A stretch of 64,000 bases of DNA. Origin: Leptidea sinapis (Eukaryota > Arthropoda > Insecta > Lepidoptera > Pieridae). The notes under the pieces were generated by a model, which worked only from the letters and a program-made list of their open reading frames with translations, did not search any database and was not told where the DNA came from. The stretch spans positions 6,534,501-6,598,500 of the forward strand of contig NC_066288.1 in the NCBI RefSeq assembly GCF_905404315.1, given 5' to 3'. How positions within the stretch are numbered: position 1 is the first letter of the stretch; every line of letters begins with the position of its first letter. Position numbers and translations under genes: made by a program. This document shows, piece after piece, positions 1 through 11,256 of this stretch.

Positions 1-115
1 CCTCAGGGCGTGTTGTCTCGCCAAAATCTGGCACGAGACAGTCTCGTAAAACATAAATCATTTGTATAATTATGGATTTCCGCAAAGTAACGCCTACTTC
101 ATTAAAAAAAACGTT
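1..115 (-). repeat. Penelope-like terminal-repeat fragment
   Basis: This fragment shares the motif CCTCAGGRCRTGTTG near its left edge and the right-hand sequence GGATTTCCGCAAAGTAACG with the repeat units at 14867-15405 and 29291-29513. It begins inside the unit because the window cuts it. The class (Penelope-like terminal repeat) is inferred from the inverted copies and hammerhead-like core seen in the fuller copy near 15.2 kb. Confidence 0.5.
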
Positions 116-339
116 TATTAACGTTAAATTTCAAAACATTATCGTCAATATTCTGATGGTTTTACAAACTCGACTGAATAATATTTTTTGCTTAGATCAT
201 TTATACGTCTTGATAGACTATGACAGCTGTGAAAACGTCGAAAAAAATTGAGTTAACAACTAGCCTCTATTTTAAGCAATGATGAAGACTGTGGCTTCAG
301 AGTTGAAAGCATACAAGATTTTATAACGATACCTCTCTC

Positions 340-481
340 GAACGGTTAGCTCAGTTGGAAGAGCACTCGCATGGAACGCGAGAGGGCGTGGGTTCGAGTC
401 TCGCATCGTTCATAAAATTTTGTTTTAAAATTTTATTTTGTAATACTCTCAGAAGTGATGGTTATCATTTTAAAATCAACA
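340..481 (+). mobile_element. tRNA-derived SINE, best-preserved copy
   Basis: Positions 340-412 fold as a near-complete tRNA: 7-bp acceptor stem (GAACGGT with ATCGTTC), D arm GCTC/GAGC, anticodon stem CTCGC/GCGAG with loop ATGGAAC (anticodon GGA, nominally Ser), short variable loop and a T arm with TTCGAGT. It lacks the long variable arm of a true tRNA-Ser. It continues into an AT-rich body (TAAAATTTTGTTTT, then AGAAGTGATGGTTATCA) shared with copies at 48970, 55112, 56309, 56594 and 62178. The shared body shows a pol III-type SINE rather than a tRNA gene. Confidence 0.8.
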
Positions 482-518
482 AATAAAATAATAAATTGAT
501 GAATTTTTGGTTTTTTCA

Positions 519-606
519 GGAATCCCGAGCGGCACTGCATTCTAATGGGCACGGCATATCAATTACCATCAGCTGAACGTCCCACTCGTGTCATCCCTGA
601 CTGTCA
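519..606 (+). mobile_element. SINE-like family B, 3' fragment
   Basis: This is the 3' end of an approximately 315-bp repeat whose fullest copy lies at 34273-34588. It contains GAGCGGCACTGCATT and the tail TGTCATAAAAAAAACT. Other copies lie at 1078, 22048, 23633, 27826 and 41581. It resembles an abundant lepidopteran SINE group (possibly Metulj-type); the name is not certain. Confidence 0.65.
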
Positions 607-757
607 TAAAAAAAACTAACAGAAAGTGTCATACACATCGCGAGTATAAAACGTAGCTTGTCACGCACACTAAACTAATATTCCTGGCCTGTTTTTATCA
701 GTTGTCTAACAGCAAGAGACTTAAATCTAGATATCTATTATTATATCTTAGATTTTT

Positions 758-1077
758 TGCTTAGATAATAAATAAAAATATCAAGGTTAACATTTATTTC
801 ATTGCTTCATTATTAGGACTAACAACGCAAAAGAGACTAAGGTTTTAATTAAGACTGACGAGTAAATTAACAGATTACTTTGAATGAACAATAAAGTACC
901 TCAGCGTTTTCACCGAAGCTAGATTATTCTCAATCATTATTTACACTTAATATAAGGCTTTTAGGAAGCGTGTAAACCTTTGTTTCGAAAATGCCTTAAT
1001 ATTATAAGCTTTACTCTTCTTAACCTGCTTCAAGAAAAGAGACGATTATCATGTGTGTATTTTTATAATTTTTTGTT
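758..1077. other. No feature recognised
   Basis: AT-rich sequence between two repeats. I see no ORF, repeat end or structural RNA that I can support. Confidence 0.5.
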
Positions 1078-1268
1078 TTTATGAAAGTAAGGGATGAGAC
1101 GAGCAAGACGTTCAGCTGATGGTTATTAATATGCTCTGCCCATTACTTCATGATTCTTGAAAAACCCAAAAATTCTGAGTGGCACAACTATTGCGCTTGT
1201 CACCTTGAGACACCTTGGGATGTTAAGCCTTATGTGCCCATTTCACCAGTTACGGCGCCCTTCGGGCA
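1078..1268 (-). mobile_element. SINE-like family B copy, truncated
   Basis: Read on the minus strand this covers the centre and 3' half of family B, including the inverted GTGCCACTCAGAATTTTTGG and TCAAGAATC segments and the tail that ends in a short A run next to TTTTTATGAAAG. The part beyond 1268 has diverged. Several substitutions and a small deletion relative to the 34273 copy show it is old. Confidence 0.65.
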
Positions 1269-1844
1269 GACGATCAACGGTTTTCATTTTGTTGAACAAC
1301 AATTAGTGTAGCACTTATTTAGAACACAAATGTGATAGAATACAAATGGATAAAACTTTTAAATTATAGGTCTACACGATACATAACCAATTATATTCAA
1401 AGGACTCTAAATAAAATACCCTCGAAATGATCTAAGTATACAGCAGGAATCGGAACTCTTTAATAAAACTATAATTTTATTCTTATCTAAAAATGTCAAA
1501 ACTGTTAAAAAAAAATTTATACCGGGGACCAACTTTCAATCCGCTCTGTAATAATCGATTTAAAATTAATCATCAAAGTGTATCAATAAGTACGCATTAA
1601 ATGAATGACGAGTTAATAGAAAACCCTTTTTATGGATAAAACTGATATAAATATATTCAACCTGTGTTTGTATTTAAAGAGATACCTTATCTGGGATGAC
1701 AATGATGGATTGCTTCAAAGGGCAGTTCAAAGCTTGTTTTCATTCGACACACAGAACCTTTACAAAACTTTACTACAATTTCCTCAACTACCTCAAAAGC
1801 CTTGAGGTCGGATATCTTACCCGAATTAGTTTAATTAATTATTA

Positions 1845-2195
1845 TTATTATATTCATATTATTCTAAACACGAGGAACAAATATAAACTTCTTATACCTA
1901 CTACTCGGTTAAGTCGAATTAATAAGTCTTTTATTAGGCGATGTATATGTTTCTAAATCATGTTCCCAGAAAATGTACAAACAAATATGTTACCAAACTC
2001 AAGAGGATTGTTAAAAAACGTATGTGTTGTAAAGGTTACTATAGCATTAATGATTTATAAAGAAAAAAAAAGCCCGCTGAGTTTCTTTTGGCAGTTCTTC
2101 TTAGGTCTGCGTCATACTATATCGAATGGGCGGTTTTTGACGTTCAATAACTGATTTTAAATCCTAATTTGAATAAATATATTTGAATTTGAAAC
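1845..2195 (+). pseudogene. LINE (Jockey/CR1-like) 3' fragment, frameshifted
   Basis: The C-terminal motif of a LINE reverse transcriptase is visible: NTRNKYKL, then PTTRLSR, then a Cys-rich RRCICF block, with a frameshift near 1955 into PENVQ and KNVCVVK. The 3' UTR follows with AGCCCGCTGAGTTTCTTT, and the element ends in a TTTGAATTTGAA tail near 2190. The same family (called LINE-B here) recurs at 6360, 16785, 17555, 45905, 58648 and 60600. It is a dead fragment. Confidence 0.7.
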
Positions 2196-3270
2196 TACTA
2201 TATCTGTTATTTTACATATTGTAGAAGCGTATGTATAGTCAGGGAATTTGGTTCGCCTACCGCCTTATGCCTAAATTGCTGATCACTGTTGATAATACTA
2301 AGGGCTATCATTCTTTGCAACGTTAATATGACATTTGTGCGGGAGTGCTAAACGAATATAAACTTTAAAACATTTCCATATTTTAAGCAATAATTTAGTG
2401 AAAAGTTACGCGAATCAAATTCCTTATCTGTACCAACTTGTAAACCAGTGAGCCTCGCAATGTAAGGTTATTTATACTTAAATCTAAACTATATCATCTG
2501 TTAGCTATACTATTGTACAATATTAGTTTAGTTAAGTCGGTTTTTTACCAAAGGTCTTATTTTATGTTAGTAGTTAGATAGTATAGTAGTGAAATCGTAG
2601 TAAGGCTTTAAAAATATTAAGGACGTATTTGTAAAAGATAGTAATTACTATACATGGGGCACAACTAAAAGTTTTGCACTTCTAGCTAATCAGAACTTTT
2701 TGAATTTAAATTAAATTAAAATTAAAATTAAAAAAAAGACTGTGTGACCTTATTACGAATTTTCTCTCGTGAAAGGGATGTTAAGCTCTCAGAGATCTTA
2801 TTATTAACGATTCTCATTTCATTTTTATACTTTGAACGCTCGTTTCACAGTAAGGTATTAATTTACCTTATTACATATTTTTCAATTCCTTTCTATTTCT
2901 ACGGGACAAAAAGATATCAAATCAAATTCTGAGCACCTGTATTGTCTAAATTGATTACAGATATTTTAACTTAATTGAAATCGATTTACTTATCAAACGG
3001 TGTTATGATAATACAAGGTATATAAACTTTAATAATTGTGTATATCAATGAAACATTAAAATAAATACGATTATAATAGCGTTTTATATAATAACAAGCT
3101 ATTCCCGTTTAAAAGGAAATAAATTAATGAAGGAACGTTGAAATTCATAAAAATAAAGTAAGCCATAAAGTATAAAGGATAAATTTCTCATCGAATGTTG
3201 GTAGTTTCATGTCGATACGATCAGTGGTTTAGGCGTGATTGAGCCTCAAACAAAGACCATTTTAATGTAG
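2196..3270. other. No feature recognised
   Basis: AT-rich intergenic sequence with simple ATTAAA runs near 2706-2733. The small ORF at 2744-2932 has no recognisable domain and is low-complexity; I do not treat it as a gene. Confidence 0.5.
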
Positions 3271-3273
3271 ATA

Positions 3274-3728
3274 TTTTAGATCATTAATACGTCACGGCCG
3301 TTTCCAATAACCTATCTATCCTTAGTTTAACTTACGGATACATTGCTGTCACCGATTAATGACAAGATCTTATCCATCCATAGTTATGTCAATTATAGTT
3401 ATAGTCCAATGCTTTATGTCGATAGGTTATGAAATGTAAGAAAGCGTAAAAGGATAGATTTGTCTACCTCTACTAAGTTAAACTAAGGTTATTGAAAATG
3501 TCCGTAAATAGACTATGGCAATTGTGAAAATTTAAACAAAATTGAGTTTAAAGTTAACCTTTATTTTGAGCAATGCACGCATACTAACACAAAGTAACAT
3601 ACAAATCGTGAGTGTAAGACGTAACTGGTCACGCACACTAAAGTGTTAAACATGTTTTCTTTTCATCGGTTGTCCAACAGCAAGAGACTCTATCCAGACG
3701 TATAAATTATCTAAGAATAATATAATAA
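3274..3728. mobile_element. MITE, second copy, with another MITE inside its left end
   Basis: The left terminal sequence TTTTAGATCATTAATACGTC is cut off at 3293 and resumes at 3506 with AATAGACTATGG, matching the continuous left end at 187-230. The right end GACGTATAAATTATCTAAG is the inverted match of the left end. The interruption is the separate inverted-repeat element at 3294-3505. Confidence 0.6.
3294..3505. mobile_element. Inverted-repeat MITE, about 212 bp
   Basis: The left end ACGGCCGTTTCCAATAACC and the inverted right end ACGGACATTTTCAATAACC are imperfect terminal inverted repeats. The inner part CTTAGTTTAACTTA is also mirrored near 3470. It sits precisely inside the left terminus of the older MITE at 3274-3728. 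No ORF. Confidence 0.65.
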
Positions 3729-3867
3729 AAATTAGATTTATAAAGTTTATTGCTTTTAAAGGATACCATAGCCATTGTAACAATAAATAGTTAATTGTAA
3801 AAAATTGTAGTAAATCAGATTTTTGTTGACAGAATAGTTCAATTTCCAATGTTTCGGTTTGACTGAA

Positions 3868-4399
3868 TCTAATATATAAAATTCTCGTGTCGCGGTGTTT
3901 GTAGTTAAACTCCTCCGAAACGGCTTGACCGATTCTCATGAAATTTTGTGTGCATATTGGGTAGGTCTGAGAATCGAAAAACATCTATTTTTCATCCCCC
4001 TAAATGTTAAGAGTAGTCCACTCCTAGCTGGTTTTTTTTAATTTTTAGATAATTTTTTAAATTTTTATTTTATTATGATACAACATTAAAAATACATACA
4101 ACTCTAACTTTTTAACCATCTACGATCAACACCTATTTTTCTATCGCCATTTTAATATTATTCTATTACATCCACAGATACGCACTAAAGCTGCAAGATG
4201 GCAATCGAATTTAATTATTATTGAAGTATGATATAATTTTATGTACATTTATATTATGTGTCTATATATGATTAATTATGATATATCATTCGGTAGGTCT
4301 GCGAATCGGTCGTCATCTATTTTTTATACCCCAAAAATTTTAATTATTGAATTTATTTTATTACTTATATGGCAATACAACGTTTGCTGGGTCAGCTAG
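3868..4399 (+). mobile_element. Non-autonomous Helitron-like element, family A
   Basis: It begins TCTAATATATAAAATTC and ends GCTGGGTCAGCTAG before a T, consistent with Helitron TC...CTRR ends and A/T insertion. A second copy with the same two ends lies at 54748-55074. There is no terminal inverted repeat and no Rep/helicase ORF. The Helitron assignment rests on these ends only. Confidence 0.6.
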
Positions 4400-4685
4400 T
4401 TATATATATGTTTAGAGTAAAGTATTTACTCAAACTAGGCACTTGTTTTTTACACTTAAACATATAAGAGCAGTCCAAAACAGCTGTTGCCTTTTCGCCA
4501 AACGAATTAATCGTTTGTGTTTCACTGACCCATTTTATATTTTCATTACAGTTCTACACAATACAAAACAATTCATAAGCATCTTCTCCCAGATATATTC
4601 TCCTCCCTAAGGACATTAATAATCTTATGAAATTATTGGGTGTAAGTGTATGCTGTAACACAGGATGGGAAACAGATATAATATA

Positions 4686-5290
4686 TCAAAAAGCGGCCAA
4701 GTGCGAGTCGGACTCGCCCATGAAGGGTTCCGCAGCAGCAAGTAACATAATATAAAAGTTATTTAGAGAGGAAAATGGTATTAAATTATTTAAATGGAAT
4801 AGGCAAAAAATCTTTGCTCAAAATCATACAGTGCAAATGAGCTCTCATCATTTATACGTATAAAAACTACTTTCTAGATCTCGTTCAAAGCAATTTTCAG
4901 TGGAAGTTTACATGGTAATGTACATCATATATTTTTTTTAGTATTATCATTCTCTTATTTTAGAAGTTACAGGGGGAAGGGGGCACACATTTTACCGAAG
5001 GCCTATCCATATAGACAGGTATCCACATAGACACGATGAAAAAAAGTTTTTAATGAAATAAATTGCCTTTCAGTTCAGTATGGAGAACCCCCAAAATTTA
5101 TTGTTTTTTTTTTTATTCTATTTTTGTATGAACATGTTAATGCGTTTCACAGAATACAATATCTACTTACCAAGTTTCAACAGTATAGTTCATATAGTTT
5201 TGGAAAAAAGTTGCTGTGCCATACACGGACAGACAAACACACATGACGAATCTATAAAACGTGTTGTAGTGAGCTCGGGGAAAATAATTA
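4686..5290 (+). repeat. Interspersed repeat with GCGGCCAAGTGCGAGTC end
   Basis: The left end reads GCGGCCAAGTGCGAGTCGG followed by ACTCGCCCATGAAGGGTTCC. The element at 43110-43632 carries the inverted form and the opposite end (TTAGGGTTCCGTAGCC). Both share internal stretches such as TGATGTACRTTACYATG and GAACGAGATCTA. It is a common lepidopteran repeat of about 520-600 bp; I cannot assign its class. Confidence 0.6.
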
Positions 5291-5571
5291 TACTTTTAGC
5301 TTAAATGGAAACCAATACTTATTCCTAAAGAATTCTTAGTTATACATTAAAGTTACGACATGTAATACAAATTATATTACTTAATCCCTAATGTAATGTC
5401 ACTACCAAACAAATATGTTGGTCTCATGACCACCACCGACATTAAAATGTCTGCAAGTTTCAAATAGGTATATTTTTTCCAAAAAAGAAAAAAATCAAGT
5501 CCATACATTTTAAGGGAGGGTGTACGAATAGTTTGAATCAATAATGGTGAATATCTACTAGGATGCCGCAG

Positions 5572-6866
5572 TAGAGGTGGTCAAAATCAATAAACTGTTT
5601 TTATTAACAGTTTTATATTCCCTAACGAATTAACTGTTTTTCTTCAACGAAAAACCTGAAAAAAAAAAATCAAATTTAAAATTTCTATATTTGTTAATAA
5701 GATATATACAAAATTACTTATAATCTACTTATTAAAGCAATTTACAATTGAGCCTTAAATATGTAGGTATCAGAAAACTTATTTCTACAACCCTATCTAC
5801 GCGTTGAGGGATAAAACTTTATTATGCTTAAAAAACTAATACAAATGGTTTGTGGGGGTAAATCCAGGAAACTGGGAAAACCTGGCTATTTGCTATCACT
5901 TAACCTAACTTAAGACTAATGACTAGATCTTAAAACTAAGGTAAATAAATACATAGTTATGTATACATAGATAAATAATATATAAATATAAGAGGGGTGA
6001 GGGGGGGGGATCTCGGAAAAGGAAAGGAGGGAGAGGAAATAGGAGGCCAGTTTTCGCCGTTATTTAATACTTATAACCTATTGAATATAATAAGCTAATA
6101 AATTCAATCAACGTCTTCGCCCGTAACTCATAAAGCATAATTCTGACCCTTTTACACCTATCCCTTTCTCAGTTACACTTCCGCCACAACAGCGCCAGTA
6201 AATTGATGATTGAATGCCTCACTAAAACAGCTTAATTCAAAACAGTTGACGAATTTCCTAACGAAAACGTTGACTTGATATCATATTGAAGAAATAGCTA
6301 CTAAGTTTAAATTTAGCAACGTTATTAATATAATATGAACCTGATAAAAACCTAAATAATTTTGGCGATGGCACCATTTTGGCGATGTATATGCTTCTAC
6401 AATATGATCCCAGAAAATGTACAAAACAAATGTGTTACGAAATTTAAAAGAATTGTTAAAAATAGTTTGTGTGGGAAAGGTTATTATAGCATAAACGATT
6501 TTCTTAATGACACCACGGAGTGGGAATAAAGCGAACATCCTCAGGCTCTTTAATTATAGATGTTTATTGTACGATATCACATTGTAATCCATATTTTATA
6601 TTAAAAAAACAAAAGCCCGCTGAGTTTCTTGCGCCCATTCTTCTCAGGTCTGAGGCAGTCTCTTTTGAATGGGTGGTAGTTTTTGACGTACAATAAGTGA
6701 TTTTAAATCCTATTTTGAATAGAAATATTTGAATTTGAATATTAATAAATGCATTAACCGATTTATCAAAACCCGTTGATGATTTAACAATTTTTTCAAC
6801 CTGTTGACCATTGACAAAAAACAGTTAAATTAAATTAATTTTAAAACCTTCAATGACACACCTCTA
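5572..6866. mobile_element. hAT-like DNA element with 8-bp target duplication
   Basis: Ends TAGAGGTGGTCA and TGACACACCTCTA are terminal inverted repeats. They are bounded by a perfect 8-bp direct repeat TGCCGCAG (5564-5571 and 6867-6874), the length hAT transposases make. No transposase ORF is visible. The element carries a G-rich tract near 5995-6050 and a LINE-B 3' fragment (6360-6740). The BEL/Pao element inserted only 7 bp beyond its right target duplication. Confidence 0.75.
6360..6740 (+). pseudogene. LINE-B 3' fragment inside the hAT-like element
   Basis: Decoding the plus strand gives the LINE-B terminus, roughly FYNMIPENVQNK, then RIVKNSLCGKGYYSIND, then FLNDTTEWE and a stop. The 3' UTR follows with AAAAGCCCGCTGAGTTTCTT and the tail ATATTTGAATTTGAATATT. 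Reading is broken near its 5' end. It lies wholly within the element bounded by the TGCCGCAG duplication. Confidence 0.7.
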
Positions 6867-6881
6867 TGCCGCAGCCGCACG

Positions 6882-7134
6882 TGTGGTGGCGAAGCAAACA
6901 GCGGACTGTAGTTAAATGTTTATTGACAGCACAAAGTAACTGGTTATCGTATGCGGAAATATTGTAAATAGGTAGATGCGCGTGCGCGGGTGTCGTGCTG
7001 ATAGGGTTTGACGCGACTGCGGGACGTGGCACTGCCGAGTGGGTCGACGACCGTTGCCTCCCCTCTCCGGCGGCTCCCCTCTGGCGTCCGGCTACACAAC
7101 CGGTTCATCAGCCGCAGTTAAGGCGGCTCCAACA
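6882..7134 (-). repeat. 3' LTR of the BEL/Pao element
   Basis: 253 bp, TG...CA in window orientation, 252/253 identical to the right LTR by eye. The inner edge abuts the polypurine tract at 7135-7147, which places this LTR downstream in the element's minus-strand sense. Confidence 0.92.
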
Positions 7135-7147
7135 TGCTCCCCCTGTT
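7135..7147 (-). other. Polypurine tract of the BEL/Pao element
   Basis: On the minus strand AACAGGGGGAGCA lies directly against the 3' LTR, the expected place for plus-strand priming during reverse transcription. Confidence 0.75.
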
Positions 7148-7173
7148 GAAGAGCCGTGGTCTTCAAGGTAGAG

Positions 7174-9061
7174 TCACTGTAGAGGCAGGGGGCAAATAGT
7201 GTTGAATGCCCGTCTGAGCACACCCTTGCGTGTGCGTATGTCTGCAACTCTTGCGACGCCGTCACTCCCTGGTAGCACACGGATGACTCGTCCCATCAGC
7301 CACATAAGAGGCGGAGAGGTCTTGTCCTTGATTACAACGAGAGCCCCTTCCTTTAGTTCTCCTCTGGTAGAGCGATGCCATTTGGATTTTTCCTGAAGCC
7401 AGAGAACATATTCGTTTGAGAAGCGATTCCAAAAATGTTGCTTCAGATATTCGATTCTCTGGAATCGCTGAAGTGAGGACACACTGGCTCTGGTGACCTA
7501 TGGATGAGGCAACGTCAGTAAAGATCGCCCAATAAGGAAGTGTGCGGGTGTAAGTGGAGTGAGGTCTGACGGGTCACTGGATGTAGGAGTTAGAGGACGA
7601 GAATTTAATATAGATTCAATCTGAATAAAGCAAGTTGCCATTTCTTCAAATGTGAGGTACGTAAGGCTTAAGATTCGTTTTAAATGATATTTGGTGGATT
7701 TGACGGCAGATTCCCATAGTCCACCGAAATGTGGAGTATATGCCGGAATAAACGAAAAGGTTATACCTGGATCGATTCTATTTAGGTCGAGATCCTGTGC
7801 TAGAAGCTGCGCTAGCTCATTGAAGGCCCCGACGAAAGTACTACCATTGTCCGAGAAGATGTGGCGTGGTTTCCCCCTCCGAGCAATAAATCGGTTGAGA
7901 GCTGCTAAAAAAGCTTCTTTTGTCATGTCTGAAACAAGCTCAAGGTGAACTGCTCTTGTGGCCAAACACACAAATACACATATAAAGCTCTTGACGAGCC
8001 TGCAACCTCTGCCCTTGCGGTCAGCTATCATGATAGGACCGGCGTAATCGACACCTGTATCTAAAAAGGGAAATTCTAGATGTAAACGCTGCACTGGAAG
8101 GTTGCCCATGATAGGTTGGATTGTGTTAGCCTTGATTCTAGAGCATTTTACACATTGATGTGTTGTCTTCCTGGCTAGATTTCTACCACCGATGGGCCAG
8201 TAGTGATGACGAATGGAGGCAAGTAACAGTTGAGGCCCTGCATGAAATAATTTATGATGAAACATTTGAAATATTAAATTACAGATTCGATTCGAGCTAC
8301 AAAGAAGAACAGGATGTTTAACATTGTAGTCATAAAAGGAACTATGAAGCCTGCCCCCTACTCGAATAATTTTATTATCGTCAAGAAAAGGCGATAATGA
8401 TAAGAGTTTGTTTTTAGGAGGTAATAGTTTACCTGATGTGAGAAGATTGTACTCCTCAGGGAATGATTCTTGTTGACAGATTTTTAAAATTAAATTTAAT
8501 GAATTATTTAATTCGCATGTTGTTAGTGGACCAAATGTACGATTTTGATTTTGTAATTTGCAATTTTTAAGAAACCGTGACATAAAGGCTACGATGCGTT
8601 GCAATGCGTTAAAGTTTGAACACCGATTGAAAAGTGTAGAAATTACATTTTCACCGTCGACGTTGACATGAAAAATTCTAACTGTCTCTGGTAACGTAGA
8701 CTTGTCATGCGATCGTGGAAATTGCGGCCAAATTGATTGGTCTTGTTGTAGAAACTGTGGCCCTGACCACCATAAAGAAGAGTGAGCTAACTTGTCAGCT
8801 GAGAGTCCTCGTGAGACGAGGTCTGCGGGGTTTTCTGCTGAAGGAACGTAGCGCCAACAGTCACCACCGACAATGTCCTGGATTTCAGAGATACGATGAC
8901 GGACGAAAGGTTTAAGATTCGAGGGTGTCATCGATAGCCAGCCCAACACTATGGTAGAGTCGCACCAGAACACTGACTCGTTGAATTTTAGGGTAAGTGA
9001 TTGAAGTACCTTAGAATGCAATCGAGCGCCCATCAAGGCTGCACATAGTTCGAGTCGGGCA
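7174..9061 (-). pseudogene. BEL/Pao pol, RNase H and integrase part
   Basis: The long open stretch (7498-9036) starts in an RNase H-like region (FWCDSTIVLGWL, then NPADLVSRG). It continues into the integrase: an HHCC-type zinc region (LFHAGPQ...CVKC) and the DDE core with GVDYAGP, FSDNGSTF and HFGGLWE. A C-terminal domain with LKEGALVVIKD and GRVIRVLPG occupies 7174-7482. An in-frame TAG at 7498-7500 separates the C-terminal domain from the core. A one-base frameshift near 9060 breaks the start of the RNase H region. The usual catalytic acids appear present, but the stop prevents a complete integrase. Confidence 0.88.
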
Positions 9062-9735
9062 TAGTAGCTGGTTTTATAGGAGCTACCTTGCTCTTAGTAG
9101 AGTTCCAATCAAAAGAATTAATTTCAGTCATATGACCTAGCTCTATGTACTCACGCATGAAGTCAAAATAGAGTTTCTGAAGAATTGGATTTTTTTGTAA
9201 TCTACGTTCTAAAGAGATAAACCTATGCCTGGCCATGTTGTAAGAGTCACCTAGAATGGTGGGTGGCTCTTTGAGGGGTAGAGTCACCACGAAACGACCA
9301 TCAGATTCTCGATACGTGGTATCCGCAAATATCTGCTCACAGCGCTTCTCTTCGGGAGTGAGTTTGTGTTTTGAAGAAATAGTATCAAGCTCCCAGAATC
9401 GAGACAAATCTGATAGTGTGTTGTCTGAAAACATGCACACGGGAGAAGAAGAGTCATTATTATGATTTGAGTTTATAAATAAGCCGGAAATCAACCAGCC
9501 TAACTTAGATTCAAATAAAGAAGGTTTGTTCTTTCCTAAACTGATACGATTCGCGCCTAAAATTTCCCAAAATATTTCTGCGCCAACTAAGATGTCGACT
9601 GAAGACGGACAATTGAAAGTAGGATCGGCAAGACGAATGCCAGTGGGTATTTGAAAGCTCCTTGTGTCAACATAAGTTGATGGTAGCTTAGTACTTATTT
9701 TAGATAATACAAAGCATTCTATGTTGACTTCGTCT
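9062..9735 (-). pseudogene. BEL/Pao pol, protease-to-RT linker with RT core deleted
   Basis: Following the protease, this part reads DILVGAEIFWEILG, then LTPEEKRCEQIF, RFVVTLPLK and LERRLQKNP, which normally leads into the reverse transcriptase. After GHMTEI the sequence jumps at about 9110 to TKSKVAPIK, which belongs just before RNase H. About the whole polymerase fingers/palm, including the YxDD region, is therefore absent. Frameshifts lie near 9735 and near 9060. Confidence 0.82.
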
Positions 9736-11256
9736 ATCTAATGACTGTAATTTAAAATTGCATGATTTTGTGCAGTTTGAAGACCGATTATTGATGCCAA
9801 ACACTCTGGATTTGGTATTCAAAGTACAAAGGTGCAGCTTACGGCAGAAATCCTCTGAAACAAAGTTGGCTGTGCTCCCGTTGTCCAGCAAGACCCGTGC
9901 GGTATGGAGCTTTCCGTTAGTATCCACCACATTCACGAGCGCTGTGGAGAGTAACACAGTTCTTGTTTCAGACTTGTTATTAAGAGTAAGCGCTACATTT
10001 TGAGAGGTAGATTGCTCTGGTTCATTCTCAATATGTAACAAAGTGTTATGTTTCAGACGGCAATATTTACAAGAGCCTAATTTACATTTTGAAAGTACAT
10101 GACCTGGACGTAGGCAATTCAAACAAACTTTTAAGTCTTGGGCCTTTTTAATACGGGACTCTACAGGTAAGTCTCTAAAGTTAGGGCAAGAAAATAGGAA
10201 ATGTGACTGATTACATAATTGACATAATGAAGATTTATGATTGAATGATTTATGGTTAGTAAAATTATTATTAGTATTAATTACAAAGCTTTTAGGTTTC
10301 GTATTGTTAAAAGCTTGTGAGTTTTGTGTTTTAGCAACTTTGGACTCCTCTAGTGTTTCTAATAAATCTGCCCTACTATTGAGAAATGTAATAAAGACTG
10401 GTAAGGTGGGAGGCTGTGACATAGAGTTGCGGTGCTGCTCCCATTCCCTATTTGTGATTTGATCTAGTTTACCCGTCATAATGTGGATAATTAAGGTGTC
10501 CCAATATTGAACAGGTTGATCCAAGGTCGCCAGGGCTCTTAATTTTTTTTTAGTTTCGTCTACTAAATGTCTTATTGACTTACTTGATTCCCTTGAAAAT
10601 TACTCAATGTTAAACAAAGCTTGCACATGATTATTCACAAGCAGCCTCTTATTGTCATAACGCTCACAAAGCAACTTCCAGGCAGCGTTGTAATTCTCCG
10701 ACTTAAAATCGAGATTATTAATTATTAAAAGAGCACTCCCCTTTAGTGATGCACGAAGATAGTGGAGCTTATTAATGTCATCGATAGACTGGTTACTGTT
10801 TATTATTGATTGAAATGTGTCACGAAATTCCAACCAATCATGATAGCTGCCTGAAAATCTGGGCAAATCAATTTTAGGCAGACGCACACTATTATGCTTA
10901 TGCGTGTTTGAACAAGAGCTCACCTCGGACGCGATGTCTGCATTCAACTCTCTGCGCGCGATAGTGATCAGCTGGCGAGCAGTAGCCACTAGACTGCAGT
11001 ATAGTTTATCAAATTCTTCGCGTTCCGCATATTGCTCGTCGGGGTCGTCCGCCAACATCTCCAACTCGTCCTGCAAGGCGTCATACTTTTCATGTAGGGC
11101 CTCAATAGCAGCCAGCCTGAACTCCAGTTCTATAGTCTGCAATTCGCTTAATTTTTTACAAGATTTAGATAGTTCAACATAATTCGAAAATTGTGTAAGC
11201 TTGGCCTTTATAGAACCTCGTTTTTTAATCAACGTTTTTATTTGAGACTCGGACAT
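9736..11256 (-). pseudogene. BEL/Pao gag with zinc knuckles and retropepsin start
   Basis: The start chosen is the ATG at 11256 (MSESQIKTL), after the leader. An N-terminal coiled region (LEFRLAAIEALHEKYDALQ) leads into a Gag core (LPKIDLPRFSGSYHDWLEF, then YDNKRLLVNNHV). TAA at 10600-10602 stops the frame inside Gag. The same frame resumes with DQPVQYWDTLI and carries CX2C-type knuckles (CQLCNQSHFLFSCP and CLNCLRPGHVLSKC), then the protease motif LLDNGSTANFV. The protease frame is lost near 9735. Gag packages the element RNA; here it would be truncated. Confidence 0.87.

Larger units (their letters stand above)
187..757. mobile_element. TIR-type MITE, interrupted by two SINE insertions
   Basis: The left end (GCTTAGATCATTTATACGTC) is the inverted match of the right end of a second copy at 3274-3728. 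The two copies also share internal sequence: AACAGCAAGAGACT near 709 and 3672, and GTCACGCACACTAAA near 660 and 3630. This copy is split by a tRNA-derived SINE (340-481) and by a 3' piece of a second SINE family (519-606), so three layers of insertion are visible. No coding capacity. Confidence 0.6.

Noticed and set aside
340..412. Functional tRNA-Ser(GGA) gene
   Set aside because: The body after the tRNA part is shared with five other copies, and there is no long variable arm as needed for tRNA-Ser; it is a SINE head.
7691..8915. Plus-strand ORFs within the BEL/Pao element
   Set aside because: Shadows of the minus-strand integrase and RNase H frame.
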